Positions 1 through 6,683 of a DNA stretch of 16,673 nt are shown one piece after another. The position numbers and the translations under genes are program-made. Below the pieces are notes generated by a model. It saw nothing but the letters and a program-made list of their open reading frames with translations, had not been told where the DNA came from and did not search any database. This DNA comes from Rhodobacteraceae bacterium UBA2776 (GTDB lineage Bacteria > Pseudomonadota > Alphaproteobacteria > Rhodobacterales > Rhodobacteraceae), in contig DEIK01000034.1 in the NCBI GenBank assembly GCA_002352425.1, positions 76,991-93,663 of the forward strand, written 5' to 3'. The first letter of the stretch is position 1. Every line of letters starts with the position of its first letter.

Positions 1-452
1 CCGTCGCCGCGTGTCGCCGCTTGAACCAAACGCCCTGCTTCATATCGTAAACTTAAGGAAACGCCGTCGATTTTGGGCTCGGCAGTGAATGCCAGCGCCG
101 AGTCCTCGGCCATGCCAAGGAACTTGCGAATGCGGGCCTCAAAACCCTCCACATCTGAATCGGAAAATGCGTTGCCCAACGACAGCATGCGTACAGCGTG
201 GCTAACTTTGGAAAACCCATCAGACGGGGCCGCGCCAACGGTGTCACTGGGGCTGTCGGCGCGTTTAAGGTCCGGAAATGTTGCTTCAATTTCTGCATTG
301 CGCCGCTTAAGCGCATCATACTCGGCATCCGATATTTCTGGGGCATCATTGGTGTGATAGGCTGTGTTTGCACGATTCAAGACAGCAGCCAAATCGGCCA
401 GCTCGCGGCTGGCTTGTGATGTGTTCAATTGATCAACGGATTTCCGGTCCAT
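1..452 (-). CDS. ligA: NAD-dependent DNA ligase LigA, N-terminal part (runs off left edge)
   Basis: This is the start of the NAD+-dependent DNA ligase, which seals nicks during replication and repair. The reverse strand from ATG 452 is open for 150 codons to the window edge. The N-terminal Ia domain (about residues 10-75) is readable, with the family-typical stretch ISDAEYDAL followed by FPDLKRADSPSDTVG. Next comes the start of the adenylation domain, with SLGNAF and the active-site motif EPKIDG, where K127 is the lysine that becomes AMP-modified. SLSLRYE and ATRGDG follow to the edge. The remaining adenylation, OB, zinc-finger, HhH and BRCT regions must lie outside the window. The gene sits 73 bp downstream of ctrA on the same strand with no visible terminator between, so it may be read through from ctrA. 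Identification is firm; the exact start is inferred from homology, because the ribosome binding site is weak. Confidence 0.95.
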   Translation of the reverse strand, partial: MDRKSVDQLNTSQASRELADLAAVLNRANTAYHTNDAPEISDAEYDALKRRNAEIEATFPDLKRADSPSDTVGAAPSDGFSKVSHAVRMLSLGNAFSDSDVEGFEARIRKFLGMAEDSALAFTAEPKIDGVSLSLRYEAGRLVQAATRGD

Positions 453-525
453 CTCGCCCTCTTCGCAATACTCCTGTCCTTGATAGGCGGGGATTACGAA
501 GAGGTCCAGAGAGTGGTGGTCTCAT

Positions 526-1239
526 TCAGGCGCCAATTGCCAGCGGTTCATCCATTTCACTTGCGACAGGATCACGCAACACATAGCCGCGCCCCCAAAC
601 GGTTTCGATGTAGTTCTCGCCATCCGTTGCTTCGCACAGTTTTTTGCGCAATTTACAGATAAACACGTCGATTATTTTCAACTCGGGCTCATCCATTCCA
701 CCATATAGATGGTTCAAGAACATCTCTTTGGTCAGGGTTGTCCCTTTGCGCAAGGAAAGCAATTCCAGCATTTGGTATTCTTTGCCCGTCAAATGGATCG
801 GTTTGCCCGAGGTTTCAACGGTCTTGGCGTCCAGATTAACGGCAATTTTTCCGGTCGAGATAATTGACTGGGAATGCCCCTTGGAGCGCCGGATAATCGC
901 ATGGATGCGGGCCACCAACTCCTCGCGATGAAACGGTTTGGTCAGGTAATCATCCGCGCCAAAGCCAAAGGCCTTGATTTTGTTCTCGGTGTCGTCAGAT
1001 CCAGTCAGGATCAGAATAGGCGTATCAATCCGCGCCAAGCGCAACTGACGCAGCACTTCGTTGCCATTCATATCCGGCAAACCAAGATCAAGCAGGATTA
1101 AATCGTAATCATAAAGCTTGGCCAGATCGATGCCCTCTTCACCAAGATCGGTGCAGTAAACATTCAGATTGGCATGGGTGAGCATCATTTCGATGCTCTT
1201 TGATGTCGTAGGATCGTCTTCAACCAGCAAAACACGCAT
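526..1239 (-). CDS. ctrA: Cell-cycle/motility response regulator CtrA
   Basis: CtrA is an OmpR-type transcription factor, activated through the CckA-ChpT phosphorelay. In Caulobacter it controls the cell cycle; in Rhodobacterales it is mainly linked to motility, gene transfer agents and quorum-sensing outputs. The 237-residue product starts MRVLLVEDD, with acidic-pocket D8/D9, phospho-acceptor D51 in LILLDLGLPD, T79 and K101 in YLTKPF. A winged-helix DNA-binding domain covers about residues 125-225, with HLTGKEYQMLELL and VWGRGYVLRDP. Length and sequence are typical of the family. The start ATG has GGAG ten bases upstream. The protein ends in Gly-Ala rather than the Ala-Ala that the ClpXP proteolysis signal needs in Caulobacter. 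It lies downstream of sciP and upstream of ligA on one strand. A candidate promoter and CtrA box sit in its leader, suggesting autoregulation. Confidence 0.97.
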   Translation of the reverse strand: MRVLLVEDDPTTSKSIEMMLTHANLNVYCTDLGEEGIDLAKLYDYDLILLDLGLPDMNGNEVLRQLRLARIDTPILILTGSDDTENKIKAFGFGADDYLTKPFHREELVARIHAIIRRSKGHSQSIISTGKIAVNLDAKTVETSGKPIHLTGKEYQMLELLSLRKGTTLTKEMFLNHLYGGMDEPELKIIDVFICKLRKKLCEATDGENYIETVWGRGYVLRDPVASEMDEPLAIGA

Positions 1240-1258
1240 TTTTAGTATTCTCCGCTAT

Positions 1259-1287
1259 TTAATAATTCCCTTCAGCATTGTGGTTAA
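1259..1287 (-). promoter_or_regulatory. Candidate ctrA promoter
   Basis: On the minus strand TTAACC (1287-1282) and TATTAA (1264-1259) are separated by exactly 17 bases, placing a transcription start just ahead of the GGAG ribosome binding site of ctrA. The -35 hexamer departs from the sigma-70 consensus but is the TTAACC half-site typical of CtrA-dependent promoters. Seen by eye only. Confidence 0.45.
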
Positions 1288-1303
1288 CACTGCCCCTAAA
1301 TGG

Positions 1304-1318
1304 TTAACCACATGTTAC
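1304..1318 (-). promoter_or_regulatory. Candidate CtrA-binding box upstream of ctrA
   Basis: The minus strand reads GTAA-CATGTGG-TTAA, one mismatch from the CtrA consensus TTAA-N7-TTAA, followed by CC. The octamer GTTAACCA occurs here and again at the proposed -35, exactly 20 bp apart, so both copies would face the same side of the helix. This fits autoregulation by CtrA. The link is inferred from motif and position. Confidence 0.45.
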
Positions 1319-1345
1319 CGGAGAGGAACATTTAGTGAATACACT

Positions 1346-1624
1346 TTAAAGTTGTCTATACTTTTGTAAAGAAGTTGTTTTTAAGGCGCTCGCGCCGTGC
1401 TTTTTAACGGCTGTTTCCCATGACTGATACTCTTCCTCGCTGATATCGTAGGTTTCGAGCGCCTCTTTCAGGGGAATCAGTCCAAAGGTTACGGCCCGAA
1501 CGACGGCGATTTTGCGACTCGCCACCCAGCGTTTGGTCGATGGATCGGGCAAATCGGCCCTGGTCATTACTTTGCCATCCGGCAGGGTCACAGCGCGCGG
1601 CCCATCAACTTTTTTCAAATACAT
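1346..1624 (-). CDS. sciP: SciP family (DUF1153) CtrA-inhibitory protein
   Basis: This 92-residue protein belongs to the DUF1153 family. In Caulobacter, SciP binds CtrA (and DNA) and blocks activation of CtrA-dependent promoters. The diagnostic pattern is present: GPRAV, LPDGKVMTRADLPDP, TKRWVASRKIAVVRAV, then a helix-turn-helix-like stretch with ISEEEYQSWETAV and a C-terminal SLQKYR. Length matches the family. AAGGA lies 8 bases before the ATG. The gene is immediately upstream of ctrA on the same strand, a 106-bp gap apart, so the inhibitor and its target are encoded in tandem. Family membership is firm. The inhibitory role in this organism is inferred from Caulobacter, where ctrA and sciP are not adjacent as far as I recall. 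Confidence 0.93.
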   Translation of the reverse strand: MYLKKVDGPRAVTLPDGKVMTRADLPDPSTKRWVASRKIAVVRAVTFGLIPLKEALETYDISEEEYQSWETAVKKHGASALKTTSLQKYRQL

Positions 1625-1690
1625 CGGTCAATCCTTGTGCGGTTTTGCCCAATTTGCGCCAACACCCTTAATTAGGAATGAAACCACCCC

Positions 1691-1718
1691 TTGTTAGTAG
1701 TTCGCATTTTCCTATATT
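1691..1718 (+). promoter_or_regulatory. Candidate mnmA promoter
   Basis: TTGTTA (1691-1696) and TATATT (1713-1718) are separated by 16 bases and lie 38 bases ahead of the preferred mnmA start. A transcription start near 1725 would make the upstream in-frame ATG at 1678 unusable. Seen by eye, not tested. Confidence 0.45.
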
Positions 1719-1755
1719 CCGAAAGACCTCGCTAACTCCTATGAACGGTATCCTA

Positions 1756-2889
1756 ATGACCCACGCCCTAAACTCACTTGGTTTTGCAAAACCACCATCC
1801 GAAACCCGCGTGGTGGTGGCGATGTCCGGCGGCGTGGATTCATCCGTGGTGGCCGCAGAGCTTGCCCGAGAGGGCTATGACGTGGTTGGGGTGACCCTGC
1901 AGCTTTATGATCACGGCGCGGCTTTGGCCAAGAAAGGCGCCTGTTGCGCCGGCATCGACATTCATGACGCGCGCCGCGTGGCCGAGGAAATGGGATTTCC
2001 GCATTACGTGCTGGATTATGAGAACATTTTTAAAGAAACCGTGATTGACGAATTTGCCGACAGCTATCTGGCAGGGGCGACGCCGGTGCCTTGCATTCGC
2101 TGCAATGAGCGGGTCAAGTTTAAGGACCTGCTGGCCACGGCGCGCGATCTGGATGCTGATTGCATGGCGACGGGGCATTATATTCAGCGCATGGATGGTA
2201 AACACGGGGCCGAATTGCATGCGGCAGCGGATGCCACCCGTGATCAAAGTTATTTCCTGTTTCCAACCACGCAAGAACAGCTGGAATTCCTGCGCTTTCC
2301 ACTGGGCCACCTGAAATCCAAAGCCGAAACGCGTGAATTGGCCGTGAAACATGGTTTGGCGGTGGCGGACAAGCCCGACAGTCAGGACATTTGCTTTGTG
2401 CCCGATGGCAATTACGCGGCTTTGATCGAGAAGCTGCGGCCTGAGGCGGCCAGCCCTGGCGATATTGTGGACATGGACGGCAATGTGTTGGCCCGGCACG
2501 CAGGCGTTATACATTATACTATAGGTCAGCGTCGGGGCTTGGGCATCGGCGGCTTGGCGAACCCACTATATGTGGTTAAGCTGGATGCGGATCGGCGCGA
2601 GGTGGTTGTTGGCCCCAAGGAGGCGCTGACGACACGGATTGTAGCCGTACGGGAAATCAACTGGCTGGGGGATGAACCGTTCGAGAGTCGTAAGGCATGG
2701 CATATGGCTGTTAAGGTACGCTCGACCCGCCCACCGCGCAGCGCCATCCTGCGCCCGCTGTCCGCCACCACGGCCGAGGTCGAGTTGCTGACACCGGAGG
2801 AAGGCGTGTCGCCGGGTCAGGCATGTGTGTTCTATGAAGAAGACGGTAGCCGGATTTTTGGTGGAGGCTGGATTTGGCGCGGGTATTAA
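1756..2889 (+). CDS. mnmA: tRNA-specific 2-thiouridylase MnmA
   Basis: MnmA adenylates and thiolates U34 of the wobble position in tRNA-Lys, -Glu and -Gln, taking sulfur from the cysteine desulfurase relay. From ATG 1756 it has 377 residues, the usual size. The PP-loop is SGGVDSS (24-30). The catalytic cysteines are C116 in IRCNERVKF and C213 in DSQDICF. The tRNA-binding region includes ATGHY and DQSYFLF, and HYTIGQRRGLGIG begins the C-terminal beta-barrel part. In-frame ATGs also exist at 1678 and 1741. I prefer 1756 because THALNSLGFAKPP aligns with the N-terminus I recall in relatives and because a candidate promoter lies at 1691-1718. No start has a strong Shine-Dalgarno, so 1741 is not excluded. 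The 3' end overlaps the YdcF-family gene by 16 bp. Confidence 0.96.
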   Translation: MTHALNSLGFAKPPSETRVVVAMSGGVDSSVVAAELAREGYDVVGVTLQLYDHGAALAKKGACCAGIDIHDARRVAEEMGFPHYVLDYENIFKETVIDEFADSYLAGATPVPCIRCNERVKFKDLLATARDLDADCMATGHYIQRMDGKHGAELHAAADATRDQSYFLFPTTQEQLEFLRFPLGHLKSKAETRELAVKHGLAVADKPDSQDICFVPDGNYAALIEKLRPEAASPGDIVDMDGNVLARHAGVIHYTIGQRRGLGIGGLANPLYVVKLDADRREVVVGPKEALTTRIVAVREINWLGDEPFESRKAWHMAVKVRSTRPPRSAILRPLSATTAEVELLTPEEGVSPGQACVFYEEDGSRIFGGGWIWRGY

Positions 2890-3377
2890 AACCTTCGGAT
2901 TTACCAGTTGCCGTTGTTTTGGGGGCGGCGGTTTGGGCGGATGGTGTGGCCTCGCCTGCCCTGCGTAGACGTGCAGCGCATGCGGCGAACCTGCATTTGT
3001 CGGGTCAGGTCCGGCATATCATCGGCTGCGGTGGCGTCGGATTGAACCCACCCACCGAAGCCATCGTCATTCGCGACATCTGTATGGAGCTGGGCGTACC
3101 CGAAGCGGATATTTCGCTGGAAGACAAGTCAATCAACACCCAACAAAACATCGCCAATGCGCGCCCCTTTTTGAAACGGCTCAAGGCCAAATCGGTGGTG
3201 CTGGTCACGGATCGGTTTCATGTGTTGCGATCCAAATTGATTGCCAGGCATTTCGGGCTGGATGTGCGCTTTAGCATTCCGGACAGCAAAGGGATTGGTG
3301 CGTATAGGACCGTGAAATCCTATGTCCGTGAACTGCCCGCCCTCCTGCTCTATTTCCTACGTATTATGCGTGGCTAG
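2874..3377 (+). CDS. YdcF/DUF218 family protein
   Basis: This 167-residue protein has the DUF218 (YdcF/SanA-like) fold signature: VAVVLGAAVW near the N-terminus, then GCGGVGLNPPTEA (51-63), the acidic-asparagine segment SLEDKSINTQQNIANA (81-96), and VTDRFHVLRS (111-120). The family includes SanA and YdcF, of poorly defined envelope-related function; some members bind S-adenosylmethionine. There is no signal peptide and no clear membrane segment, so it is probably cytoplasmic. The start is TTG at 2874, with GGAG about 7 bases upstream, inside the mnmA 3' end, which suggests translational coupling to mnmA. Its stop overlaps the stop of convergent lpxB. Family assignment is good; substrate and role are unknown. 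Confidence 0.85.
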   Translation: MARVLKPSDLPVAVVLGAAVWADGVASPALRRRAAHAANLHLSGQVRHIIGCGGVGLNPPTEAIVIRDICMELGVPEADISLEDKSINTQQNIANARPFLKRLKAKSVVLVTDRFHVLRSKLIARHFGLDVRFSIPDSKGIGAYRTVKSYVRELPALLLYFLRIMRG

Positions 3378-4513
3378 CCTGCAGTGACGGCTTTGATCAC
3401 CGCTTTGGCAGCACGCAGGCCCGGGGCTTCGCTGCCACGTCCAAGGCGCTGCATGGTCAGATCCATCGCAACCTGCTGATCATCCGGACTGGCCAGCACC
3501 GTGATGATACCCTTGGCAATTTGTTCGGGGTCACATTGTGCGCCCAGAAATTCAGGCACCACACGGGTTTCCGAGACAAGGTTTACCAATGTCACTGTGT
3601 CGATCTTTAACATCCGGCTGATCAAAAGCCGCGAGAACCAGTTCATGTCATAGGCAACAACCATAGGCGTGCTGGCGGCGGCCAGTTCCAGCGACACTGT
3701 GCCAGAGGCGGCCAGCGCCACATCAGCCGCACCAAAAGCGGCGCGTTTTTGAGCGGGGTCACCGTCAATGATGATCGGCTTGATGGGCCAATCGGCCACG
3801 AACGCACGCACCTGACCTGCAACGGCACTGGCGGCGGGGACCACAACCTTTAGATCAGGTTGGGCCTTGCATAGATGGCCAAGGGTTTGGCCAAAAATCG
3901 GTGCAAGCCGCGCAACTTCGCCACGGCGTGATCCAGGCAGCACCAGCAACAGCGGCGTGTCCTTGAGGGCATGTTGTTCACGAAACGCCGCGATCTCTGC
4001 AGGGCTGGCGACTGGGTCGTTGACCACCGGATGGCCGACGAAATCGCAGCCCATGCCAGCCGCCTGCATCAGAGGTGGCTCGAACGGCAACAAGGCCAGC
4101 ACATGGTCAATGACGCGGGCCATTTTGGTGGCCCGCCCTGCCCGCCACGCCCAGACCGAGGGCGCGACGTAATGGATGGTTTTAATGTCGCTAGCGGCTT
4201 TCACCTGCTTGGCGACCCGCAGGCAGAAATCCGGGCTGTCGATGGTGATCAACGCGTCTGGTTTCAAAGCGATAACCGCATCGGCGCATTCAGCGATACG
4301 GCGCTTTAGGGCGCGGTATTTGGGCAGCACTTCGGCAATGCCCATGACGGACAACTCGTCCATCGGGAATTGGCTGCGCAGCCCTTGGGCTTGCATCAAT
4401 GGCCCACCGACCCCGTGAAATTGCGCCTTTGGCATCACCTGTTTCAGACCAGCCATCAAGGCCGCGCCCAAGGCATCGCCCGAAGGCTCGCCGGCGATCA
4501 GATAAAACTGCAT
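3374..4513 (-). CDS. lpxB: Lipid-A-disaccharide synthase LpxB
   Basis: LpxB (family GT19) joins 2,3-diacyl-glucosamine-1-phosphate (lipid X) to UDP-2,3-diacylglucosamine, forming the beta-1,6 disaccharide of lipid A at the inner face of the inner membrane. The 379 residues match the family size. Motifs include AGEPSGD (7-13), TIDSPDFCLRV with the catalytic-region aspartate (about residues 92-95), HYVAPSVWAWRAGR (114-127), LPFEP, and ASGTVSLELAA in the nucleotide-sugar half. I start at ATG 4513, which shares its A with the TGA of lpxI (TGATG); a TTG one codon earlier is unlikely. It is the last gene of the long minus-strand run and substrate partner of LpxI. Its TAG stop lies inside CTAG shared with the convergent ydcF-like gene, and no terminator hairpin is visible. 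Confidence 0.96.
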   Translation of the reverse strand: MQFYLIAGEPSGDALGAALMAGLKQVMPKAQFHGVGGPLMQAQGLRSQFPMDELSVMGIAEVLPKYRALKRRIAECADAVIALKPDALITIDSPDFCLRVAKQVKAASDIKTIHYVAPSVWAWRAGRATKMARVIDHVLALLPFEPPLMQAAGMGCDFVGHPVVNDPVASPAEIAAFREQHALKDTPLLLVLPGSRRGEVARLAPIFGQTLGHLCKAQPDLKVVVPAASAVAGQVRAFVADWPIKPIIIDGDPAQKRAAFGAADVALAASGTVSLELAAASTPMVVAYDMNWFSRLLISRMLKIDTVTLVNLVSETRVVPEFLGAQCDPEQIAKGIITVLASPDDQQVAMDLTMQRLGRGSEAPGLRAAKAVIKAVTAG

Positions 4514-5307
4514 CAAAGGGCCAGCAGGAACAGGCCCGCTGCCTCGACGGCTTTTATGGTTTTGGCGCGCTCAAGGATCATCACTTGATCCGCCGCAATG
4601 ACGATGCCCGCAAGCTTGGCAGAGGCGACCGAGGCCACGGTGTCAGGCCCAATCGCGGGCATGTCGACACGTAAATCTTGGCCCTGTTTGGCGGCCTTAA
4701 CAAACACCCCGCCGGATTGGCGCAAGTTTGCAGGGGTTGCCGCGACAAAGCCCAGCATGGCGTCGGTGCCTTGCAGGGTTTCAACCCCCAAACACAGCCC
4801 ATTGGCCACCACCACACCCTGCCCCACGTCCATGCCGCTAAGGGCTGCAAGGATGTCCAAACCGCGCTTGGCGTCGCTATCGGAATCGGGTGTTTTGCCC
4901 GCGATCAAACCAGATTTGGCAACCAATTCGGGCAGGATTTGATGCGCGCCGAGGACTTCAAAACCTTGTTCCTCAAACACTGCAATGATTTCGCGCAGCA
5001 ACCCGTCATCACCCCCCGCCATCGCACCCATCAAGCGTGGGGCGAGCTGCATGGTTTGAACGTCAAACGCAGCGGGGTTCAGCGCGGGCCGTGTCATCGC
5101 ACCAGCAAAACAAACGGCAGTGATTCCACCCGCATGGAGGGTGTCGAACAGGGTGCCGAATTGGTTGAAACTGGCCGCAAAGTGACGCGGCAATGGCACA
5201 TTCACCTCAACACCTTCAAAGCTGACGAACAGGGCCTCGTGATTGGCAGCCGCCAACATTTGCGGCAATGCGCCATACCCAGCCAAAATCGCCAGTGTCG
5301 CGCTCAT
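4513..5307 (-). CDS. lpxI: UDP-2,3-diacylglucosamine diphosphatase LpxI (DUF1009)
   Basis: LpxI hydrolyses UDP-2,3-diacylglucosamine to lipid X and UMP, the step done by LpxH in enteric bacteria. The 264-residue sequence begins LAILAGYGALPQML, typical of DUF1009. It contains PRLMGAMAGGDDGLLR and EEQGFEVLGAHQI, and ends with the conserved catalytic segment VDMPAIGPDTV (214-224), where D222 probably matches the essential aspartate of Caulobacter LpxI. The gene overlaps lpxA by ATGA and touches lpxB, so substrate maker, hydrolase and consumer are translated in order. LpxI replaces LpxH in many alphaproteobacteria. The family is firm; the position of the catalytic residue is from memory of the Caulobacter enzyme. 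Confidence 0.93.
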   Translation of the reverse strand: MSATLAILAGYGALPQMLAAANHEALFVSFEGVEVNVPLPRHFAASFNQFGTLFDTLHAGGITAVCFAGAMTRPALNPAAFDVQTMQLAPRLMGAMAGGDDGLLREIIAVFEEQGFEVLGAHQILPELVAKSGLIAGKTPDSDSDAKRGLDILAALSGMDVGQGVVVANGLCLGVETLQGTDAMLGFVAATPANLRQSGGVFVKAAKQGQDLRVDMPAIGPDTVASVASAKLAGIVIAADQVMILERAKTIKAVEAAGLFLLAL

Positions 5308-6101
5308 TTTGGGGTTAAGAACGATCTATCCGTCGTTCCGGTGATGAAATCAGTGATTTCACGCACATAGTCGCTGTCGCTGTCGCGGGTCAGACGGGCG
5401 GCGCGTTCTTGAAAAGTGCCCTCGCCTTGGGCCAGTGTTTGATAGGCCAAACGCAACGCCGAGATTTCTTCGCGTGGCACGCCACGACGTTTCAAACCAA
5501 CCAGATTCAACCCATCCAGGTCGCCGCGTTCAGATTGCACCAGACCAAAGGGGATCACATCATTGGTGACCATGGTCACAGCGCCAATGATGGCCCCACG
5601 CCCGATGCGCACGAATTGATGGATGCCCGAAAGTCCGCCAATGATCACCTCGTCGCCAATCACGCAATGGCCCGCAATGGCCACTTGATTTGCCAAGATC
5701 ACCTTGTTGCCAAGGGTCGCGTCATGGGCCACATGGGACCCCGTCATCAGCAGGCAATCGTCGCCAACGCGGGTTATGCCCCCGCCGCCTTCGGTGCCAG
5801 TGTTCAATGTCGCGCCTTCGCGGATGCGGTTGCGCTTGCCGATGATCAGGCGGGTTTGTTCACCGTTGAATTTCAGATCCTGCGGGATTTCCCCCACCAC
5901 GGCAAAAGCAAACACCACAGTTTCTTCGCCGATTTCGGTTTGGCCTGTGACCACAACATGGCTTTTTAGATGCACTTTAGGCCCCAGAACCACATTTGGG
6001 CCAATGCAGCAAAATGGCCCGACTTCACAGCCTTCGCCAACGACGCAGCCCTCTTCAAGGACCGCGCTGGCGTGAATCTTGGCTGTGGGGTGAATGCTCA
6101 T
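5304..6101 (-). CDS. lpxA: UDP-N-acetylglucosamine O-acyltransferase LpxA
   Basis: LpxA transfers a 3-hydroxyacyl chain from acyl carrier protein to UDP-GlcNAc, the first step of lipid A synthesis. The 265 residues show the left-handed beta-helix hexapeptide pattern (about residues 1-190) followed by the helical C-terminal part with GLKRRGVPREEI. The catalytic base is H126 in SHVAHDA, matching E. coli H125. GEIPQDLKFNGE (70-81) and HQFVRIG (161-167) are family landmarks. By eye, A174 aligns with E. coli G173, the residue that sets acyl-chain length, so the chain may be shorter than C14. ATG 6101 begins MSIHPTAKIH as in relatives. It is 6 bp from fabZ and overlaps lpxI by 4 bp. Confidence 0.97.
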   Translation of the reverse strand: MSIHPTAKIHASAVLEEGCVVGEGCEVGPFCCIGPNVVLGPKVHLKSHVVVTGQTEIGEETVVFAFAVVGEIPQDLKFNGEQTRLIIGKRNRIREGATLNTGTEGGGGITRVGDDCLLMTGSHVAHDATLGNKVILANQVAIAGHCVIGDEVIIGGLSGIHQFVRIGRGAIIGAVTMVTNDVIPFGLVQSERGDLDGLNLVGLKRRGVPREEISALRLAYQTLAQGEGTFQERAARLTRDSDSDYVREITDFITGTTDRSFLTPK

Positions 6102-6107
6102 ATCGGG

Positions 6108-6566
6108 CTATTCCTCTAACAGATCAATCATCGCGACGATCTCGGCCTCGGCGGCGACTTCGCCCTCGACCGTGGCCACGCCGCGGAATTTCCAGATTTT
6201 CTTGCTCGAGCGCAGAACCTCGACATGCATTTCCAGCACGTCGCCCGGAATAACCTTGCGGCGGAATTTGCATTTGTCGATGGACATGAAATAGACCAGC
6301 AGATCCTTGTCGATCAGATCAAGCGTCACGCCAACCAGCACGGCCGACGTCTGGGCTATTGCTTCGACGATCATCACACCGGGAAAGATCGGTGCGCCCG
6401 GGAAATGGCCCTGAAACTGTGGCTCGTTGAAGGTGATATTTTTGATCCCGACAGCGCTTTCTTTCACCTTGATATCGCGCACTTTGTCGATCAGCAAAAA
6501 GGGATAGCGATGCGGAATAATCCGTTGAATGATGTCTAAATCAGCTGTGGTTATTTGTTCTGTCAT
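6108..6566 (-). CDS. fabZ: (3R)-hydroxyacyl-ACP dehydratase FabZ
   Basis: FabZ dehydrates 3-hydroxyacyl-ACP in fatty-acid elongation and competes with LpxA for the same hydroxyacyl-ACP, which explains why the two genes lie next to each other. The hot-dog fold signature is complete: IIPHRYPFLLIDKV, then FQGHFPGAPIFPGVMIVEA with the catalytic His of GHFPG and the Glu of VEA 14 residues later, and KCKFRRKVIPGD. The product is 152 residues from ATG 6566. An ATG four codons upstream (6578) would add MDGD. I prefer 6566 because relatives begin near MTE and a GGA lies 7 bases upstream, but either is possible. A 105-bp gap with a hairpin separates it from skp. Confidence 0.96.
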   Translation of the reverse strand: MTEQITTADLDIIQRIIPHRYPFLLIDKVRDIKVKESAVGIKNITFNEPQFQGHFPGAPIFPGVMIVEAIAQTSAVLVGVTLDLIDKDLLVYFMSIDKCKFRRKVIPGDVLEMHVEVLRSSKKIWKFRGVATVEGEVAAEAEIVAMIDLLEE

Positions 6567-6636
6567 GTCCCCGTCCATATCCCTGTCTTGTTTTTAGTGT
6601 CGAAGGTCTCAACCCTCTGATTATCAATTCATTTCA

Positions 6637-6657
6637 GGGCAGACAAGCCACCTGCCC
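6637..6657 (-). repeat. Hairpin between skp and fabZ
   Basis: GGGCAG and CTGCCC form a 6-bp stem around a 9-base loop in the 105-bp skp-fabZ gap. G-T wobble pairs could lengthen the stem by two. No T-run follows on the minus strand, so it is not a standard intrinsic terminator. It may be a processing or attenuation element. Confidence 0.35.
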
Positions 6658-6683
6658 GCCCCAGTTGACCCGCGGCTTAAACC

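Noticed and set aside
53..373. 106-codon minus-strand frame at the left edge
   Set aside because: Different frame of the same strand as ligA. The ligA frame carries EPKIDG and continues to the edge, while this one has no family pattern.
1334..1352. Small dyads AGTG-AATA-CACT and ACTTTAAAGT at the sciP stop
   Set aside because: Stems of 4-5 bp in AT-rich DNA with no T-run; too weak to call a terminator or operator, though near the ctrA control region.
1840..2514. 224-codon frame opposite mnmA
   Set aside because: Lies entirely antisense to the conserved PP-loop and cysteine motifs of MnmA, and its translation resembles no family.
4678..5370. 230-codon plus-strand frame opposite lpxI
   Set aside because: Antisense to LpxI, with no ribosome binding site or domain.
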